Assembly: GCA_045614565.1 (NCBI GenBank)
Contig: JAZLDG010000043.1
Span: 1-19,309 of the forward strand
DNA length: 19,309 nt
Source: Scatosoma sp045614565
Lineage (GTDB): Bacteria > Bacillota > Clostridia > Christensenellales > Borkfalkiaceae
Direction: 5' to 3'
Made by a program: the position numbers and the translations under genes. Within the stretch, counting starts at the first letter, position 1. Each line of letters starts with the position of its first letter. Positions 14,213 to 19,309 of the stretch are shown here, one piece after another. A model generated the notes under the pieces. The model saw only the letters and a list, made by a program, of their open reading frames with translations, ran no database searches and had not been told where the DNA came from.

Positions 14213-15163
14213 ATGAACAACAAAGTTACTATTATCGGTGCGGGTTCGGTAGGCGCGACGGTTGCTTACACTTTGGTGGCAACGGGCTCGGTTGCGGAAA
14301 TCGTTTTAATCGACGTAAACGAAGCGAAAGCGAAAGGGGAAGCAATGGACATCAGACAGTCCACGCCCTATCTTTCGCCCACGAAGATTTATTTCGGAAC
14401 GTACGAAGACGCGGTGGGATCGGATATCGTCATCGTTACTTCGGGCGTAGGTAGAAAGCCCGGTCAATCGCGTATTGATTTGACGCAAACCAACGTCAAT
14501 ATTTTGAAGAGTATTGCACCGCAAATCGTAAAATATTGTCCCGATTCCCTTTATTTATTCGTTGCAAACCCCGTAGATATTTTGACCTACGTATTTTGCA
14601 AAATTACGGGCGTGCCCAAAAACCGCGTAATCGGTACGGGTACGACGCTTGACAGTATTCGTTTGCGTACCAGACTTTCCGAATTATATTCGGTAAATCA
14701 GCAGCAAGTCCACGCGTACGTGCTCGGCGAACACGGCGATTCTTCGTTCGTGGCTTGGTCGACGGCGGATATTTCGGGTATTCCCCTTGCGGAATACGAA
14801 AAAACGCTTACCAATAAAAACGCGCTCACGGTAGAACCGTATTCCCGTGAAGAAGTAGAAGAATACGTGAAAAAATCGGGCGGACAAATTATCGCGGGCA
14901 AGGGCGCGACTTTCTATGGGATCGCGGCTTCCGTAACCAAAATCGTAAACTGCATTTATTCGAGCGCATGCACCATTCTTCCGGTGTCTACCGTTTTGGA
15001 CGGTGAATACGGCATTTCCGACGTTGCGCTTTCCACGCTTTGCGCGGTAGGCAACGAAGGCGTTATCACGACGCTTACGCCCAAGCTTTCGGATGAAGAA
15101 CTTGAAAAAATGCGCCACAGCGCGGAAGTGCTTAAAGGCGTTATCGCGCAAATTGAAATCTAA
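14213..15163 (+). CDS. LDH/MDH-family 2-hydroxyacid dehydrogenase (L-lactate or malate dehydrogenase)
   Basis: A 316-residue NAD-dependent dehydrogenase. The Rossmann motif is GAGSVGATVAY (9-19), NAD specificity is indicated by D34 in VLID, and the active site has R87, N119 (VANPVDILTY), D147, R150 and catalytic H174 (GEHGDS). The key substrate residue, Gln102 in lactate dehydrogenases, is R81 here (GRKPGQSR), the residue typical of malate dehydrogenases. T233 (KGATFYGIA), at the position of LDH Thr246, is LDH-like. Overall the sequence looks like clostridial proteins annotated as LDH. The next gene is fumarase, which favours malate. The start at 14213 is chosen for GGAGAG (14200-14205). An upstream in-frame ATG at 14198 overlaps that site and is unlikely. 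Confidence 0.9.
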   Translation: MNNKVTIIGAGSVGATVAYTLVATGSVAEIVLIDVNEAKAKGEAMDIRQSTPYLSPTKIYFGTYEDAVGSDIVIVTSGVGRKPGQSRIDLTQTNVNILKSIAPQIVKYCPDSLYLFVANPVDILTYVFCKITGVPKNRVIGTGTTLDSIRLRTRLSELYSVNQQQVHAYVLGEHGDSSFVAWSTADISGIPLAEYEKTLTNKNALTVEPYSREEVEEYVKKSGGQIIAGKGATFYGIAASVTKIVNCIYSSACTILPVSTVLDGEYGISDVALSTLCAVGNEGVITTLTPKLSDEELEKMRHSAEVLKGVIAQIEI

Positions 15164-15178
15164 TCGGAGTGTATAGAA

Positions 15179-16555
15179 ATGGAATATCGTATTGAGAAAG
15201 ACACGATGGGGGAAATGAAAGTCCCCGCGGACAGATACTGGGCGGCGCAAACGCAAAGAAGCTATCAAAATTTCCGTATCGGCGAAGAAGTTATGCCCCG
15301 CGAAATTACGCGCGCATTCGGGGTTTTGAAAAAGGCTGCCGCGCTTGCAAACTGGAAGCTCGGTAAGCTTTCCGAGCAAAAGAAAAACGCGATTTGCGCG
15401 GCTTGCGACGAAGTCATTTCGGGCGAATTGAACGGGCATTTCCCGCTCGTGGTATGGCAAACGGGTAGCGGTACGCAATCGAATATGAACGCCAACGAAG
15501 TTATCGCAAACCGCGGCAACGAAATCGCGGGCGAAAAGCTTTTGCATCCCAACGACGACATCAATAAGAGCCAAAGCTCCAACGACACGTTCCCGACGGC
15601 AATGCACATTGCGGCGGTGGTAGCGATCGAAGATAATTTGTTCCCCGCAATGGATACGTTGATTGCGACGTTAAAGCGTTTGGAAGCGGAAAACGAAGGC
15701 ATCGTCAAGAGCGGTAGAACGCATTTGCAGGACGCCGTTCCTATCGCGTTCTCGCAAGAAATCAGCGGTTGGACGAATATGATCGAAAAGACCAAAGCCC
15801 AGCTCACGCTCGCGCTTGGCGGCTTGAAAGAGCTTGCGCTCGGCGGTACGGCGGTCGGTACGGGCTTGAACGCGCCCAAGGGCTTTGCGGAAGAAGTAGC
15901 AATACAGGTGAGCGAGCTTACGGGTAAAACGTTCGTAACCGCGGCAAATAAATATCACGCTTTGACGGCAAAGGACGAGCTTGTGTTTGCGCACGGCGCA
16001 CTCAAAGCGCTTGCTTGCAACCTTATGAAGATTGCCAACGACGTGCGTTGGCTTGCGAGCGGTCCGCGTGACGGGCTTGGAGAAATCTTTATTCCCGAAA
16101 ACGAGCCGGGATCGTCGATTATGCCGGGTAAGGTTAATCCCACGCAATGCGAATCGATGACAATGGTTGCCGTACAAGTGATGGCAAACGACGTTGCGGT
16201 GGGCGTAGGTGCTTCGCAGGGTAATTTTGAATTGAACGTATTTATGCCCGTGATCATTTACAATTTCCTGCAATCGGTACGTTTGCTTGCCGACGGTATC
16301 CGTTCCTTTGAAAGCAACTGCGTAACGGGTATCAAAGCGAACAAGGAAAAAATGCACCACAATTTGTATAACTCGCTGATGTTGGTTACCGCGCTCAATC
16401 CGTATATCGGGTATGAAAACGCGGCAAAGACGGCGAAAAAGGCGTACAAGGAAAACATTTCCTTAAAAGAAGCTTGCGTGGCGTTAGGGTTCTTGACGGC
16501 GGAAAAATTTGACGAAGTATTCCGTCCCGAAGAAATGGCGTACCCGCAAAAATAA
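15179..16555 (+). CDS. fumC: Class II fumarate hydratase
   Basis: An oxygen-stable, metal-free fumarase that interconverts malate and fumarate in the cytosol. At 458 residues it is of normal length. VWQTGSGTQSNMNANEV (92-108) is the fumarase form of the substrate-binding segment, separating it from aspartase and argininosuccinate lyase. SGRTHLQDAVP (178-188) contains the catalytic-site His, H182. The superfamily signature GSSIMPGKVNPTQ (311-323) carries the catalytic S313, K318 and N320. CGGAG lies 9 bp before the ATG and only 15 bp separate it from the upstream dehydrogenase, so they are cotranscribed. With a malate-active dehydrogenase it would complete oxaloacetate to fumarate. Confidence 0.95.
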   Translation: MEYRIEKDTMGEMKVPADRYWAAQTQRSYQNFRIGEEVMPREITRAFGVLKKAAALANWKLGKLSEQKKNAICAACDEVISGELNGHFPLVVWQTGSGTQSNMNANEVIANRGNEIAGEKLLHPNDDINKSQSSNDTFPTAMHIAAVVAIEDNLFPAMDTLIATLKRLEAENEGIVKSGRTHLQDAVPIAFSQEISGWTNMIEKTKAQLTLALGGLKELALGGTAVGTGLNAPKGFAEEVAIQVSELTGKTFVTAANKYHALTAKDELVFAHGALKALACNLMKIANDVRWLASGPRDGLGEIFIPENEPGSSIMPGKVNPTQCESMTMVAVQVMANDVAVGVGASQGNFELNVFMPVIIYNFLQSVRLLADGIRSFESNCVTGIKANKEKMHHNLYNSLMLVTALNPYIGYENAAKTAKKAYKENISLKEACVALGFLTAEKFDEVFRPEEMAYPQK

Positions 16556-16574
16556 GAGAAGGTAGCGTATAGAT

Positions 16575-17354
16575 ATGAAAATCAGTTACTATCCTGGTTG
16601 TACGCTCAAAACGAAAGCAAAAGAACTAGACGTCACGGCGCGTCTTTGTGCAAAAGCTTTGGGCGTAGAGATGGAAGAAATCGAAAATTGGCAATGTTGC
16701 GGTGCGGTGTACCCGATGGGTACGGACGAAATCGCAACGAAGCTCTCGGCGGTTCGCGCTTTGGATCACGCAAAGCATAACGGCGGAAAGCTTTTGACGC
16801 TTTGTTCGGCTTGTCATAACGTAATCAAGCGTACGAACGAAGATATGCGCACGAATAAGGATATACAATTCCGCGCAAATAACTATTTGAAGCTTGACAA
16901 GCCTTATTTGGGCGAAACGGAAGTTTTGCATTATTTGGAAATGCTGAAAACCGTCGTTGGGTTTGAGAATATTAAGAAAGCGGTGGTAAATCCCATCAAA
17001 CGCAAAATCGGCGCGTATTACGGTTGTTTGTTGCTCCGTCCGAGCGGCGTTATGGCGTTTGATAATCCCGAAAACCCGACGATTATCGAAGACTTTATCC
17101 GCGCAATCGGCGGAACGCCCGTAGTTTATCCTTTCCGCAACGAATGTTGCGGCGCGTACGTAGCCTTGAAAAACAGCGAATTGCCCAAGCAAAAAAGCAA
17201 AAAAGTACTTACGAGCGCAAAAGAAAAAGGAGCGGAAGAAGTGATTACCGCGTGTCCGCTTTGCTTGTATAATTTACAAGTAAACGGCGAGAATATTCTT
17301 CCCGTTAAATATTTCACGGAGCTTTTGGCGGAAGCTTTGGGGGTAGAAGTATGA
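16575..17354 (+). CDS. hdrB: Heterodisulfide reductase subunit B-like protein
   Basis: HdrB is the subunit that carries the non-cubane iron-sulfur clusters reducing disulfides in methanogens. Bacterial homologues pass electrons to less defined acceptors. The 259 residues hold two complete CCG domains. The first has C9 (YYPGCTL), C41-C42 (WQCCGAVYP) and C77-x2-C80 (LCSACHN). The second has C151 (YYGCLLLRP), C191-C192 (NECCGAYVA) and C227-x2-C230 (ACPLCLYNL). GAGAAGG lies upstream, 19 bp after fumC. The stop codon overlaps the hdrC start in ATGA. All Cys ligands are present, so it should be functional. Confidence 0.93.
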   Translation: MKISYYPGCTLKTKAKELDVTARLCAKALGVEMEEIENWQCCGAVYPMGTDEIATKLSAVRALDHAKHNGGKLLTLCSACHNVIKRTNEDMRTNKDIQFRANNYLKLDKPYLGETEVLHYLEMLKTVVGFENIKKAVVNPIKRKIGAYYGCLLLRPSGVMAFDNPENPTIIEDFIRAIGGTPVVYPFRNECCGAYVALKNSELPKQKSKKVLTSAKEKGAEEVITACPLCLYNLQVNGENILPVKYFTELLAEALGVEV

Positions 17355-17737
17355 CGAAAGCAGAACGCATAGAAACGATCAACAGAATTAGCGGTACGGA
17401 CGTAAGAAAGTGTATGAAATGCGGTAAATGTTCGGGGCGTTGTCCCGCGTTTGCCGATATGGATATCAAGCCGCATCAGTTCGTAACGATGCTCGGAAAG
17501 GGCAAAATCGACGAGCTTATGGAAAGTAAATCCATTTGGAACTGTCTTTCCTGTATGGCTTGCGTAGAACGTTGTCCGCGCGGCGTAGCTCCCGCGGCGG
17601 TCATTGAAGCGGTACGCGATACGGTGGTAAGAATGCAGGGTAAAAACGGTATCAAAGCGGAAGAAATCCCGCCGATCGTCGACGAACTTATCCCGCAACA
17701 GCTTTTGGTTAGCGCGTATAGAAAATACAATAAATAA
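17351..17737 (+). CDS. hdrC: Heterodisulfide reductase subunit C-like ferredoxin protein
   Basis: A 128-residue protein with two [4Fe-4S] motifs: C21-x2-C24-x2-C27-x3-C31 (KCMKCGKCSGRCP) and C65-x2-C68-x2-C71-x3-C75 (NCLSCMACVERCP). HdrC carries electrons from the flavoprotein HdrA to HdrB. There is no membrane segment, so the complex is the soluble HdrABC type and not HdrDE. Its ATG overlaps the hdrB stop by four bases, implying translational coupling and equal amounts of both subunits. Confidence 0.92.
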   Translation: MTKAERIETINRISGTDVRKCMKCGKCSGRCPAFADMDIKPHQFVTMLGKGKIDELMESKSIWNCLSCMACVERCPRGVAPAAVIEAVRDTVVRMQGKNGIKAEEIPPIVDELIPQQLLVSAYRKYNK

Positions 17738-17769
17738 TCGAAAAAAATTAAAAAAAGAGAGTAAATACA

Positions 17770-19309
17770 ATGCAAAGAATAGGTGTTTTTATTTGTTGGT
17801 GCGGTAGTAATATTGCGGCAACGGTAGACGTTGAAAAGGTCGCGGATATTATTAAAAACGAGCCTGGCGTCGTTTATTCCGCAAATTACCAGTATATGTG
17901 TTCGGAAAACGGTCAACAGCTTATCAAGCAAGCGATCAAAGAACACAATCTTACGGGTATCGTCGTAGGCGCTTGCTCGCCGAGAATGCACGAAGCTACG
18001 TTCCGTAAAGCGGCGGAAGCAGCGGGACTGAACCCGTATATGGTGGAAATCGCAAATATTCGTGAGCATTGCTCGTGGATACATAAAGATATGGACGAAG
18101 CAACCGAAAAAGCGGTTATTCTCGTTCGTACCGCGATTGCAAAAGTAAAATTAAACGCTCCGCTTATGGCGGGAGAAAGCCCCGTGGTAAAACGCGCACT
18201 GGTTATCGGCGGCGGTATCGCGGGTATTCAAGCTGCGCTCGATATTGCGGACGCGGGCTTTGAAGTGGATATCGTGGAAAAGAACGCAACGATCGGCGGC
18301 AGAATGGCGCAAATCGATAAAACGTTCCCGACGCTCGACTGCTCAGCTTGTATTTTAACGCCAAAAATGGTAGATTGCGCGCAACACGAAAAGATCGATA
18401 TTTTGTCCTATTCCGAAGTGGAAGACGTAAAGGGCTTCGTTGGTAATTTCAACGTAAAAATTCGCCGTAAGGCAAGATACGTTGACGAAACGAAATGTAC
18501 GGGCTGTAAAATTTGTATGGAAAAATGTCCGTCAAAGAAAGGCTTGAACACCTTTAATATGGGTTTGAATACCCGTCCTGCTATTCACATTCCGTTCGCG
18601 CAAGCCATTCCCAACGTAGCGGTTATCGATCCCGAACAATGTATCAAGCTCAAAACGGGTAAATGCGGGATTTGTCAAAAATTCTGCGGCGTTGGCGCAA
18701 TCGATTACGAACAAAAGGACACGTTTATCGAACGTCAATACGGTGCGATCGTCGTTGCGACGGGCTTTAAGCCGATTGCGCTCGACAACTTCAACGAATA
18801 CGGCTACGCGGATAACAAAGACGTTATCACGTCGTTAGAGCTTGAAAGATTGATGAATGCGGCAGGTCCTACGAGCGGCGTTCTGCTTCGTCCTTCGGAC
18901 GGCGAACACCCGAAGGTTATTACTTTCATTCAATGCGTAGGCTCGCGTGATACGAGCGGTTGCGGCAAACCGTACTGCTCCAAGATTTGCTGTATGTATA
19001 CGGCGAAGCACGCAATGCTCATTCGTGAAAAATATCCCGACACCGAAGTACACGTATTCTATATCGACGTACGTACGCCTGGTAAGAACTACGACGAATT
19101 CTATCGCCGCGCGGTAGAACAGTACGGCGTAGACTATATCAAGGGTATGGTCGGGAAAGTGTATAATGAAAACGGCAAGCTCATGGTACAGGGCTCGAAC
19201 TTGATTGTCAACGAACAAATCACCATCGAATCCGACCTTGTCGTTTTGGCAACGGCTATCGAGCCCGAGCCTTCGGTTAGAAAGATTGCGACCTTGCTTA
19301 CGGCAAGCA
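17770..19309 (+). CDS. hdrA: Heterodisulfide reductase subunit A-like flavoprotein (3' end outside window)
   Basis: HdrA is the FAD and iron-sulfur subunit where electrons enter. In methanogens its FAD performs flavin-based electron bifurcation. The frame is open from the ATG at 17770 to the window edge, 513 codons without a stop. An N-terminal cluster-binding region has C9, C11, C44, C69 (ACSPRMHEATFR) and C101. The FAD loop VIGGGIAGIQAALD spans 145-158, followed by GGRMAQIDKTFPTLDCSAC. Two ferredoxin motifs follow: C243, C246, C249, C253 and C291, C299, C302, C306. The conserved CVGSRD (389-394), with CSKICCMYTAKHA after it, is typical of the family. GAGAG (17757-17761) precedes the start and 32 bp separate it from hdrC. 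Whether it bifurcates electrons cannot be told from this part. Confidence 0.94.
   Translation, partial: MQRIGVFICWCGSNIAATVDVEKVADIIKNEPGVVYSANYQYMCSENGQQLIKQAIKEHNLTGIVVGACSPRMHEATFRKAAEAAGLNPYMVEIANIREHCSWIHKDMDEATEKAVILVRTAIAKVKLNAPLMAGESPVVKRALVIGGGIAGIQAALDIADAGFEVDIVEKNATIGGRMAQIDKTFPTLDCSACILTPKMVDCAQHEKIDILSYSEVEDVKGFVGNFNVKIRRKARYVDETKCTGCKICMEKCPSKKGLNTFNMGLNTRPAIHIPFAQAIPNVAVIDPEQCIKLKTGKCGICQKFCGVGAIDYEQKDTFIERQYGAIVVATGFKPIALDNFNEYGYADNKDVITSLELERLMNAAGPTSGVLLRPSDGEHPKVITFIQCVGSRDTSGCGKPYCSKICCMYTAKHAMLIREKYPDTEVHVFYIDVRTPGKNYDEFYRRAVEQYGVDYIKGMVGKVYNENGKLMVQGSNLIVNEQITIESDLVVLATAIEPEPSVRKIATLLTAS

Overview
The window reads as a chromosomal segment of an anaerobic Firmicute, most likely a clostridial gut-type organism. 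Three things point that way: the murB / PHP-phosphatase / whiA / dnaE / pfkA gene order, AGGAG-type ribosome binding sites with TTGAAA/TATAAT-type promoters, and an HdrABC-type iron-sulfur flavoprotein system next to fermentative enzymes. The taxonomic placement is inference. I see no rRNA, tRNA, CRISPR, insertion sequence or prophage.

Region 1 (1-4350), hexose phosphate and amino sugar metabolism. The 3' part of a phosphohexomutase gene ends at a shared convergent terminator. Opposite it, on the minus strand, lies an AraC-type regulator. It is divergent from a two-gene operon of a ROK-like sugar kinase and nagA (GlcNAc-6-P deacetylase). The divergent intergenic region has a good promoter on each strand and 21-bp-spaced direct repeats that suit an AraC-family operator.

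Region 2 (4351-10713), cell-wall and replication genes. These are murB, a PHP-family phosphoesterase, whiA and dnaE, tightly spaced on the plus strand. rapZ and yvcK, usually found just before whiA in Firmicutes, are absent here. MurB carries Cys and Lys where the family usually has Ser and Arg in the active site.

Region 3 (10714-14035), sugar phosphate kinases and small genes. pfkA has its own promoter and a structured leader. After a terminator comes a PfkB-family (1-phosphofructokinase-like) kinase. A 379-bp stretch without a protein gene then holds a candidate structured non-coding RNA of about 220 nt with its own promoter and terminator. It is followed by a 64-residue four-cysteine protein and a six-helix DUF308-like membrane protein.

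Region 4 (14036-19309), a redox operon. An LDH/MDH-family dehydrogenase with an MDH-like specificity residue is followed at short spacing by fumarase C, hdrB, hdrC and hdrA, the last cut by the window edge. Together they suggest an oxaloacetate-malate-fumarate branch coupled to a heterodisulfide-reductase-like electron-transfer module. The two most interesting items are this operon and the unassigned structured RNA at about 12967-13188.
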